A DNA stretch of 21,099 bases from the IMG/VR virus record IMGVR_UViG_3300049223_000071, positions 1 to 21,099 of that record. One strand, given 5' to 3'. Under the pieces are notes generated by a model, which saw only the letters and a program-made list of their open reading frames with translations, was not told where the DNA came from and made no database searches. This DNA is from a virus. Below, one piece after another: positions 7,841 to 14,699 of this stretch. Numbering within the stretch: the first letter of the stretch is position 1; every line of letters begins with the position of its first letter. A program made the position numbers and the translations under genes.

Positions 7841-8037
7841 TGGAACAGAAACTACTACAGGTTGCAGTGGGAGTCTTAATGGCTCTCATGGCATGGAACT
7901 TCAAGACACTAAACGACATACAGCTTCAGATGGAGACTGTCATGTATAAGTACGCTAACCAAGCTGACATTGCAGAGATGCGTCTGTCTATTAAAGAACT
8001 TGAGTGGCGACTACAAGCGGATGCGAGTGCTAAGTAA
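7840..8037 (+). CDS. Small membrane protein with coiled coil, 65 aa
   Basis: One membrane helix at the N-terminus (about residues 4-20, LLQVAVGVLMALMAWNF) followed by a charged coiled coil (IAEMRLSIKELEWRLQ). The plan matches the preceding 83-aa protein, and the two may pair. The start and stop are both TAATG overlaps with the neighbouring genes, so translation is probably coupled. I do not recognise a specific family. A holin-class or spanin-like membrane role is possible from size and position only. Confidence 0.65.
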   Translation: MEQKLLQVAVGVLMALMAWNFKTLNDIQLQMETVMYKYANQADIAEMRLSIKELEWRLQADASAK

Positions 8038-8468
8038 TGCTAACTGAAATACTCCCTCTTGTTGGCGGTGGCATCTTTGGTGCTGTCGTCAAGCTATTGA
8101 GCATGGGTATGCAGAATAAGGCTGAAGAACGTAAGGAGATGTTCCAAGCCTTTGCTGCACGTCAAGGAGCTATTGATAAAGTTAATGAACAGGCTGCGTC
8201 TAATAGTGCTTTTGCCTTTACACGTAGGGTTATTGCATTATCTATTACAGCAGTGATTGTCATGCTTGCTTTAGCTCCTATTGCTCAGCCAGTAAATGTA
8301 TTACAAGAAGTACAGACTGGCGGTAGCTACTTGTTTGGGTTGATTGACACTACACAGATAGAACAGAAGTGGGTACAGCTACAAGGAAGTGTTGTACTGC
8401 CTGTTATCATTCCCAGCTTTCAAGCAATCATCGGTGCATACTTTGGTGCATCAATAGCAGGAAAATAA
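8037..8468 (+). CDS. Three-helix membrane protein, candidate holin
   Basis: A 143-aa protein with three hydrophobic stretches: about 4-22 (EILPLVGGGIFGAVVKLL), 65-84 (RVIALSITAVIVMLALAPIA) and 118-140 (SVVLPVIIPSFQAIIGAYFG). The pattern (an arginine pair before the second helix, and a Phe/Gly-rich GAYFGASIAG end) resembles the three-helix holin family known from gene-transfer agents (GTA_holin_3TM), as I recall it. Holins open the inner membrane at lysis. It follows two other small membrane proteins with TAATG coupling, forming a possible lysis set, but no endolysin lies beside it. Confidence 0.5.
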   Translation: MLTEILPLVGGGIFGAVVKLLSMGMQNKAEERKEMFQAFAARQGAIDKVNEQAASNSAFAFTRRVIALSITAVIVMLALAPIAQPVNVLQEVQTGGSYLFGLIDTTQIEQKWVQLQGSVVLPVIIPSFQAIIGAYFGASIAGK

Positions 8469-8471
8469 ATA

Positions 8472-10085
8472 ATGGCATCATTATTCTCTAACCCTCTGGG
8501 GTCACAGATAGTTACAGGCACGCCAGAAGCTGCAGCTAAGCGATACGCTGGGCTAGAGCAGCAGACTGGTGAGTCATTGCGAGACTATTACACTCGCCTA
8601 CGTAATACACGTGAAGGTGGTATTCTAGGTACTAGTGGTCTTGCTGACATGAAAGACCTAATGAACGAAGGCTCTAAAGAAGCAGAACAAGCTGTAGAGC
8701 AGCTAACATGTCCTGAAGGTTATGAACTAAAAGATGGGCAGTGTGTGCCTGTTAGTAGCGGTGGCTCACAGGAAGAAACTGTAACTCCCCTACCAACAGT
8801 ACGTTGGGAAGCAGGTGATGATCCATTCGGCACTGGCTTAAACTATGGTGGTTACACGACAGGTCTTGCTGGTGGTCAAGGAATGACTGGTGATGCTGCT
8901 GTAGACATGGGCTTTGGCTTGATGAACTACGGTGGTAAGATTGTTGGTGCATTGACTAACCCTCTACTAGGTAAGCTAGTTGAAGCAGGTGGTGGTTGGA
9001 TGCTTGACAATGAGATTGATAAGCGTGCTGCGTCTATTGATGCACTGACTCCTAATGTTAATGATCCTGCATACGCTAACCCTGCTGGCTTTGATGAGCC
9101 TGCTATGACTGTTAGTGATAAGTACGGCAATGTTCGTACACTAACAGGTAGTCAAGTAGGTGCAGACTTAGACTTAATTCGTAATACTACACCGTCTGGA
9201 ACTATTCAGTCAGGTTTGTTTGACTCTAGTGCGTTTAATAATGCTAACGAAGCTAAGGCTGTCTTGCAATACGGCTTAGGTAGTGATGCACAGTTTAAAG
9301 CTATTGACGATCAGTTTGCTTCACTTCCTGTAACTGCAGGTTCTACTAAAACAAATACAGTAAATAATGTACTGTCAACTCCTACAGCTACATATCAACC
9401 TGCTACTACATACGCTGCTCCTCAGTACATGGGCTTTAACTTTGGTACTAGCGGTTTAGATGCAGAAGAGCAAGCAATATCTCGATCACTAGCTCAAGGT
9501 GCTGATGCTACTGCATACAATGGTGGATTGATGTCAGATGAAGCTGCTATTACACAAGTAGCTCAAGATGCGTTTGAACAAGCTATTGCACAAGACACAG
9601 CAAACCGTAGTAGTAGTTCTTCTAGCAGCAGCGATAGTAATTATAGCTACTCTGCTCCTTCAACTACTGTTAGTGATGATGAGTTTGAAGCTGCTATTGC
9701 TGAAGATACGGCAAACCGCAGTAGTTCTTCTAGCAGTGACTCCGGCAGCAGCGGTGGCGGTAAGATTGTATGTACTGCAATGAATGAACGCTATGGCTTT
9801 GGTAGCTACCGTAATGCTATTTGGCTTAAATACTCTGCAGACCACATGACCAAAGAACATGAAGTTGGTTATCATGCGATGTTTTTGCCATTGGTTGACT
9901 ACGGATTTAAACAAGGCGATGGTATTACACACCGTATAGTTCGTAAAGCACTAGAGCACATTGCACGTCATCGTACTACTGATATACGTGCTGAGCTGAA
10001 AGGACGTAAGCGTGATACACTAGGTCGTGCATACCGTGCAGTACTTGAACCACTATGTTATGTAGTAGGTAAACTTAAGTCTTGA
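8472..10085 (+). CDS. Large virion-like protein with Ser-rich linker and conserved C-terminal domain
   Basis: A 537-aa protein, start ATG with AGGA nine bases upstream. Layout: helical N-terminus (about 15-77); a small cysteine loop CPEGYELKDGQC (C80, C91); a Gly-rich hydrophobic region (about 115-180, GLAGGQGMTGDAAVD, GGKIVGALTNPLLG); a beta/low-complexity middle; two copies of an AIAxDTANRSSSS unit around residues 370-425 separated by a Tyr/Ser spacer; then a compact C-terminal domain (about 430-537) starting GKIVCTAMNERYGFGS, with HIARHRTTDIRAE and LGRAYRAVLEPLCY. I recall this last domain at the C-terminus of other marine phage structural proteins, function unknown. It is likely a virion component, perhaps internal or tail-tip. 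The stop codon lies inside the -35 of the promoter at 10082. Confidence 0.65.
   Translation: MASLFSNPLGSQIVTGTPEAAAKRYAGLEQQTGESLRDYYTRLRNTREGGILGTSGLADMKDLMNEGSKEAEQAVEQLTCPEGYELKDGQCVPVSSGGSQEETVTPLPTVRWEAGDDPFGTGLNYGGYTTGLAGGQGMTGDAAVDMGFGLMNYGGKIVGALTNPLLGKLVEAGGGWMLDNEIDKRAASIDALTPNVNDPAYANPAGFDEPAMTVSDKYGNVRTLTGSQVGADLDLIRNTTPSGTIQSGLFDSSAFNNANEAKAVLQYGLGSDAQFKAIDDQFASLPVTAGSTKTNTVNNVLSTPTATYQPATTYAAPQYMGFNFGTSGLDAEEQAISRSLAQGADATAYNGGLMSDEAAITQVAQDAFEQAIAQDTANRSSSSSSSSDSNYSYSAPSTTVSDDEFEAAIAEDTANRSSSSSSDSGSSGGGKIVCTAMNERYGFGSYRNAIWLKYSADHMTKEHEVGYHAMFLPLVDYGFKQGDGITHRIVRKALEHIARHRTTDIRAELKGRKRDTLGRAYRAVLEPLCYVVGKLKS
9571..9738 (+). repeat. Two direct repeats encoding AIAxDTANRSSSS
   Basis: Copies at about 9571-9632 and 9681-9738 encode FExAIAxDTANR followed by a run of serines. 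The intervening segment is Tyr/Ser-rich. The repeat looks like an internal duplication that lengthened a flexible linker before the C-terminal domain of the 537-aa protein. Confidence 0.75.
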
Positions 10086-10110
10086 CAAACAATGCAAAGT
10101 ATGCTACCCT
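10082..10110 (+). promoter_or_regulatory. Sigma70-type promoter with extended -10, upstream of the tail block
   Basis: TTGACA (10082-10087), a 17-base spacer, then TGCTACCCT (TG 10102-10103, hexamer 10105-10110). It matches the first promoter in TTGACAAAC, in AAAGT before the TG, and in TGCTA, with identical spacing. The hexamer TACCCT is a poor -10, so the extended TG should matter. It sits 28 bases before the adaptor gene. Confidence 0.72.
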
Positions 10111-10137
10111 CTACTCCATAGATAGGACACAGAAAAC

Positions 10138-10785
10138 ATGACGTACATAGATATGGTTAACAATGTACTGAGACGCTTAAGAGAACGTACAGTAACAAAT
10201 GTTAACGACAACGAATATTCATCATTAATCGGTGTCTTGATTAACGATGCTAAGAAAGAAGTTGAAGATGCTTGGGATTGGAGTGCATTACGTACTACAC
10301 TTACAGCAACTACTTCTGATGGTGTTTATAGTTACGAACTGAATGGTTCACAGAATAACATTAAAGTATTAGATGTCTTGAACGACACTGACGACATCTT
10401 CATGAAGTACGTAGACAGTCACTGGATGAATAAAATGTTCCTAGCTGTCACGCCTGAAACAGGTTCTCCGTACTACTATAACTTTAACGGTGTCTCGTCT
10501 GATGGCGATACTCAAGTAGACATCTATCCTATCCCTGACGGTGCATACACACTACGCTTCAATGCTATTCAACGTACTCCTGCATTGTCAGCTAACAGTG
10601 ATCAGGTCTTGATTCCTACACAGCCAATCCTCATGCTTGCTTATGCTAAAGCTATTGAAGAGCGTGGAGAAGATGGCGGTGTTGGTGCATCGTCTGCTTA
10701 TGCTACAGCAAACCGTTCATTGAATGATGCTATTAGCTTTGATGCAGCACGTCATCCTGAAGAACTAATCTGGCAGGAAGTATAA
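10138..10785 (+). CDS. Tail adaptor (tail tubular protein A / gp11-like)
   Basis: A 215-aa protein. The start MTYIDMVNNVLRRLRE and the segment EVEDAWDWSALRTTLTATT are characteristic of podovirus adaptor proteins such as T7 gp11 and the P22 gp4 group: an N-terminal helix bundle that docks beneath the portal, then a beta region (SYELNGSQNNIKVLDVLND), and a C-terminal helix (LMLAYAKAIEERGED). The length is typical. It lies first in the block driven by the promoter at 10082 and is coupled to the next gene by TAATG. It works as a ring between portal and tail nozzle. Confidence 0.85.
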   Translation: MTYIDMVNNVLRRLRERTVTNVNDNEYSSLIGVLINDAKKEVEDAWDWSALRTTLTATTSDGVYSYELNGSQNNIKVLDVLNDTDDIFMKYVDSHWMNKMFLAVTPETGSPYYYNFNGVSSDGDTQVDIYPIPDGAYTLRFNAIQRTPALSANSDQVLIPTQPILMLAYAKAIEERGEDGGVGASSAYATANRSLNDAISFDAARHPEELIWQEV

Positions 10786-12305
10786 TGGCTAAGCCTTTAG
10801 AGACAATTAGTATAGCAGCGCCTGGATTCTTTGGTGTCAATACACAGGCTTCTTCTGTTGGTCTTGATCAAGGCTTTGCACTAGAAGCAACAAACTGTGT
10901 TATTGATAGCTTTGGTCGTCTTGGTGCACGTAAAGGTTACTACTACCAGACAGAAGGTAATACAGGCGTAGAGTTAAAAGGTATTCATGACTTCATCGAT
11001 GTAACTGGTTTACATACTCACGGTGCATGGACTGATACAGGCTTCTACATCATTGACGGTGCTGACTTAAATGCTGTTACATACTCTGGTGATAACACAC
11101 TAAACGGTACTAACTGGCAAGCAGCTACACTTAACGATGCTGCATACCTGTTTGATTCAAACTACAAGCCAATATACTTCAATCCAGCTACAGCTACTCT
11201 TTCTGATCTTGAAGATGCAGGACACGGTACACCACCTCAAGGTAACTGTGTACTATCTGCTTATGGTAGGCTTTGGATTGCTGGTGTTGATAGTGCTAAG
11301 TCTACTGTGTACTGGTCTACGTTAACTAACGGTGCAGACTTTAATGGCGGTGACTCAGGCTCTCTTGATCTTACAGGTGTCTTGGTACAAGGCAATGATG
11401 AGATTATTGCTTTAGGTGCTCACGCTGGTCGTCTAATAATCTTCTTAAAAGATAGTATTGTTATATACGGAGATAATAGCAGTACATCATTAGACCCTAC
11501 TACTATGTCATTAGTAGAAGTTATTAAAGGCACTGGTTGTATTGCACGTGACAGTGTACAGAATACTGGTACTGACATTCTTTTCTTGTCTGATCGTGGC
11601 TTAATGTCATTAGGTCGTCTAATACAAGAGAAGTCACAGCCAGAACGTGATCTGTCTCGTAATATTCGTGATGAGTTTGTACGTGCTATATCTCAAGAAG
11701 ACCCTACATTAATACGTTCTGTGTACAACAGCAGAGAAGGTTTCTATTTATTATACCTTCCGTCATTCCAGATGGCGTATTGCTTTGACATGAAGCAAAC
11801 ACTGCAAGATGGTAGTGCACGTGTTACTGAGTGGAATAATCAGACATATAACAATGTACACATGGTCGATGGTCAAATGTGGTTTGCTGCAGCAGACGGT
11901 GTAGCAGTATATAGTGGGTATCAAGACAATGGCAACAGCTACCGTCTTAAATACTACACTAACCACTTTGACTTTGGTGATGCTACAAGACAGAAATACT
12001 TGAAGCGTGTTGCAGTAACAGTTATTGGTGGTGTCAATCAACCTATTTATTTTAAAGCAGGGTTTGATTATAACAACAGCTACCGTAATTTTACTACTAC
12101 ACTTGATGGTGGTCTTGCTGCACAGTATAACATTTCAGAGTACAACGAATCAGAATATACTTCTGGTGTAATTGCAAGTAACATTCGCACCCCTTTAGGT
12201 GGACAAGGTAGCGTAGTTCAAGCAGGTTTTGAAGCTGTAATAGACGGTGCTCCGTTTTCAATACAGCGATTAGATATTTACGTTAAGGGTGGGAGAGTCT
12301 ACTAA
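10785..12305 (+). CDS. Tail nozzle / stabilization protein (tail tubular protein B-like)
   Basis: A 506-aa, beta-rich protein beginning PLETISIAAPGFFGVNTQAS, with NCVIDSFGRLGARKGY soon after, the hallmark start of phage stabilization or nozzle proteins of the P22 gp10 and T7 gp12 type as found in marine podoviruses. The rest shows repeated beta-blade-like units (for example RLWIAGVDSAKSTVYWS and RLIIFLKDSIVIYGD), fitting the propeller-like body of the nozzle. It is directly after the adaptor, as expected. Start and stop are both TAATG overlaps. It would form the hexameric end of the short tail that seals and then releases DNA. Confidence 0.85.
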   Translation: MAKPLETISIAAPGFFGVNTQASSVGLDQGFALEATNCVIDSFGRLGARKGYYYQTEGNTGVELKGIHDFIDVTGLHTHGAWTDTGFYIIDGADLNAVTYSGDNTLNGTNWQAATLNDAAYLFDSNYKPIYFNPATATLSDLEDAGHGTPPQGNCVLSAYGRLWIAGVDSAKSTVYWSTLTNGADFNGGDSGSLDLTGVLVQGNDEIIALGAHAGRLIIFLKDSIVIYGDNSSTSLDPTTMSLVEVIKGTGCIARDSVQNTGTDILFLSDRGLMSLGRLIQEKSQPERDLSRNIRDEFVRAISQEDPTLIRSVYNSREGFYLLYLPSFQMAYCFDMKQTLQDGSARVTEWNNQTYNNVHMVDGQMWFAAADGVAVYSGYQDNGNSYRLKYYTNHFDFGDATRQKYLKRVAVTVIGGVNQPIYFKAGFDYNNSYRNFTTTLDGGLAAQYNISEYNESEYTSGVIASNIRTPLGGQGSVVQAGFEAVIDGAPFSIQRLDIYVKGGRVY

Positions 12306-12553
12306 TGAGTGACTACAACAAAGTAACGGACTTTGCTGCTAAAGATGCGCTACCAAGCGGCAATGCAGCTAAGGTTGTAAAGGGTACAGAAATTGATGAT
12401 GAGTTAAATGCTCTGGAGATTGCTGTATCTTCTAAACTAGATCAGACTATTGGTTCATGGACAATTGAACAGTCTGGTGATGACTTAGTATTTAAATATG
12501 ATGGTTCAGTTGTGCTACGCCTAGACACTGCTGGTCAGATTGTCGTAGCATAG
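12305..12553 (+). CDS. Short fibre-anchor-like protein, 82 aa
   Basis: The first half (YNKVTDFAAKDALPSGNAAK, then VVKGTEIDDELNAL) is what I recall as the N-terminus of longer fibre proteins located right behind the nozzle gene in marine podoviruses; it probably anchors to the nozzle. The second half (from W52: WTIEQSGDDLVFKYDG, LRLDTAGQIVV) is a small beta module that aligns without gaps to the end of the 395-aa fibre (10 of 30 identical). The protein ends there, so it seems to be an anchor and one beta module with no fibre shaft. It may be a shortened fibre, or an adaptor onto which the separately encoded fibres dock. Confidence 0.7.
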   Translation: MSDYNKVTDFAAKDALPSGNAAKVVKGTEIDDELNALEIAVSSKLDQTIGSWTIEQSGDDLVFKYDGSVVLRLDTAGQIVVA

Positions 12554-12562
12554 GAGTAAATG

Positions 12563-14038
12563 ATGGCAGATATATTTGGTTTTGACATCGGCTTAGATGA
12601 TGTCCTAGACTTCGGGTCTAAATGGAAAGCAGCCAGTGATGTTGAGAGTGCTGCATCAGATGCCTCAGCAGCGTCAATTGCTTCAGCAGCTATCGCAGCA
12701 GACGCAGCAGCTTTTAAACCTTACGGTGTAACTACAGGCTTTGGTACTGGTTACTTTGACCCTGAGAATCAAACAGCAGGGTACATGCTTGATCCGGCAC
12801 TTGCTGCATACCGTGATGAGCTATTTGGCTTAGGTACTCAAGCACTACCAACAAGCATTCAAGGTCCACAAGCAGCAGGTCTGCAATACTTCCAAGACCT
12901 ACAAGCATACGGTGGGCTACCATCTACTATTGCTAAGCAGTACGGAGACTTAGGTGCTCAAGCTGCCGGTAATATCCCTACAGACATGAGTCAAGCCTAC
13001 GCAGGTATTGGTCCTTCTGCATACTCTAACATGGCACGTAGTCAAGCAGGTATGTTTGGACAAGCTGGCGCTAATGCGTTAGGACAGCAAGTAGCAGATG
13101 TGTCAGGTGCTTACGCAGGTATGTCACCAGTTGACTACTCTAACCTAGCATCACAGACTGCACAGCAATATGCTACTGCAGGTTCTCAGGCACTAGGTCA
13201 GGCTACGCCAACGGCTGAATCACTATACGATCAGATTCGTGCAATGCAACGTCCTGAAGAAGAACGTGCACAGTCTGCACTTGATCGTAGCTTGTTTGGT
13301 TCTGGTCGTGCTGGTATGCGTACTGCTGAGTTTGGCGGTACACCTGAACAACTAGCTCGTGCTAAGGCTGTTGAAGAAGCTAAAAATACTGCAGCTTATC
13401 AGGCTATTTCTCAAGCAGATCAGTTGGCTACATCGCAACAAGCACGTGCACAGCAACTTAGTCAAATGGGTCTATCAGCAGATCAAGTTAGTAATGCACT
13501 ACGCTCTGAACAGTTCGGACAACAATACCAGTTGGCTGGCGCAGGTATTCAAGCAGCTCAAGCTCAGCAGGGTCTACAGACTGGTGCTCAGCAACAAGCT
13601 CTTGCACTTGCTCAGCAAGGTTTGTCAGCAGATCAAATTGCTAACCAACTTGCAGCTAACCGATTCAATCAACAGATGCAACTTGCTCAAGGTGGCTTAA
13701 CAGCAGGACAGGCGCAAGCTAACCTAGCTAATCAGCTATCTCAGATGGGTATGTCTGCTGATCAGATTGCTTTGGCTCAGGCAGCTTCTGCACGTGCATC
13801 AGGTATGTCAGAACTAGACTCTGCATTAACTCGTGGTCAAGGACTTATGACTGCAGGTTACGGTGTAGAGAAACTAGGTATGACTCCTCTTGAAATGGGT
13901 GCAGCATACGGTGCTAAAGCAGCTAGTCCGGCTGGTGCGGATGCACTACTAACGGGTGGCTTGAATGCTGCTCAGATTAACCAACAAGCCGCTAATACAC
14001 AAGCAGGTTTGTGGTACGGCATGTTAGGTAATCAATAA
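12563..14038 (+). CDS. Ala/Gln-rich repeat protein, probable internal virion protein, 491 aa
   Basis: Two ATGs lie side by side (12560, 12563); the second is chosen because AGGAG is six bases before it. The N-terminus has FGFDIGLDDVLDFG and a run of Ala/Ser. Residues about 140-200 hold two related segments (AYAGIGPSAYSNMA and AYAGMSPVDYSNLA). From about 295 to 400 there are three copies of an LSQMGLSADQ-like unit with Gln/Ala-rich helices between. Such long, helical, Gln/Ala-rich proteins placed between nozzle and largest protein are typical of podovirus internal core or ejection proteins that enter the cell with DNA. No catalytic motif is seen. Exact role unproven. Confidence 0.7.
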   Translation: MADIFGFDIGLDDVLDFGSKWKAASDVESAASDASAASIASAAIAADAAAFKPYGVTTGFGTGYFDPENQTAGYMLDPALAAYRDELFGLGTQALPTSIQGPQAAGLQYFQDLQAYGGLPSTIAKQYGDLGAQAAGNIPTDMSQAYAGIGPSAYSNMARSQAGMFGQAGANALGQQVADVSGAYAGMSPVDYSNLASQTAQQYATAGSQALGQATPTAESLYDQIRAMQRPEEERAQSALDRSLFGSGRAGMRTAEFGGTPEQLARAKAVEEAKNTAAYQAISQADQLATSQQARAQQLSQMGLSADQVSNALRSEQFGQQYQLAGAGIQAAQAQQGLQTGAQQQALALAQQGLSADQIANQLAANRFNQQMQLAQGGLTAGQAQANLANQLSQMGMSADQIALAQAASARASGMSELDSALTRGQGLMTAGYGVEKLGMTPLEMGAAYGAKAASPAGADALLTGGLNAAQINQQAANTQAGLWYGMLGNQ

Positions 14039-14049
14039 GGAATACAATA

Positions 14050-14691
14050 ATGGCTGATAGAATTGGATTGTTTGCTTCTCCTGAAGAAGTGCGTAATGCT
14101 CGTATTGATGAGATACGTCAACGACAGATGGAGAGTGCACCGAAAGGCTTTAACTTTGGTATGTCATTAGGTCAAGGAATGCGTGAGAGTGCTAATAACA
14201 TTCTCGGCATTACTAACCCTATGGAAGCTAAAGCTGCTGAGCTACAAGCAATGATGCAAAGCATTGACCCTAATAGTCCTGATGACTTAGCTAACATTGC
14301 TAAGATGATGAATGAGTTAGGCTACACTAAAGAAGCTATTGCTCTTCTTGAGCGTCGTAATGCTGTTGTTAATCAACAGAATAAAGAACAAGAAGCTACT
14401 ACGAAGAAAGCACAAGGCGATACACGTACAGTGCAGAAGGTTGTTATGCGTCCAATGCAAATTGGCAGCGGTAAAGATGCTAAAGTTGTTCAAGTTCCTA
14501 CACAGGTTAGCATTACTCAAGAATGGAAAAATGGAGCATGGGTAGACATTGTACCTGACACAGCGTCAACAGCTGCTGATGGTAAATACGGTGGTATTAC
14601 TGTAATCGATCCTAAAACAGGAATGACTACGCTAAAGCAAGGTGATCCAGCGGTTGATGGATTTACTGAAGACTTAACTATTTCTCCATAG
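14050..14691 (+). CDS. Hypothetical virion-block protein, 213 aa
   Basis: Starts MADRIGLFASPEEVRNARID after AAGGA eight bases upstream. The first half is helical with QRQMESAPKGFNFGMSLG and then a repeat-like helix region (AAELQAMMQSIDP, LANIAKMMNELGYTKEA) reminiscent of short alpha-solenoid units. A charged linker follows, then a beta-rich end (VVMRPMQIGSGKDAKVVQVP, GGITVIDPKTGMTTLKQGD). It sits between two probable internal proteins and is presumably part of the same core or its assembly. I do not recognise a family with a known function. Confidence 0.65.
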   Translation: MADRIGLFASPEEVRNARIDEIRQRQMESAPKGFNFGMSLGQGMRESANNILGITNPMEAKAAELQAMMQSIDPNSPDDLANIAKMMNELGYTKEAIALLERRNAVVNQQNKEQEATTKKAQGDTRTVQKVVMRPMQIGSGKDAKVVQVPTQVSITQEWKNGAWVDIVPDTASTAADGKYGGITVIDPKTGMTTLKQGDPAVDGFTEDLTISP

Positions 14692-14699
14692 GAGTAAGC

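Noticed and set aside
9568-9932. Overlapping frames on both strands inside the 537-aa gene
   Set aside because: Low-complexity shadow of the Ser-rich linker; no ribosome sites.
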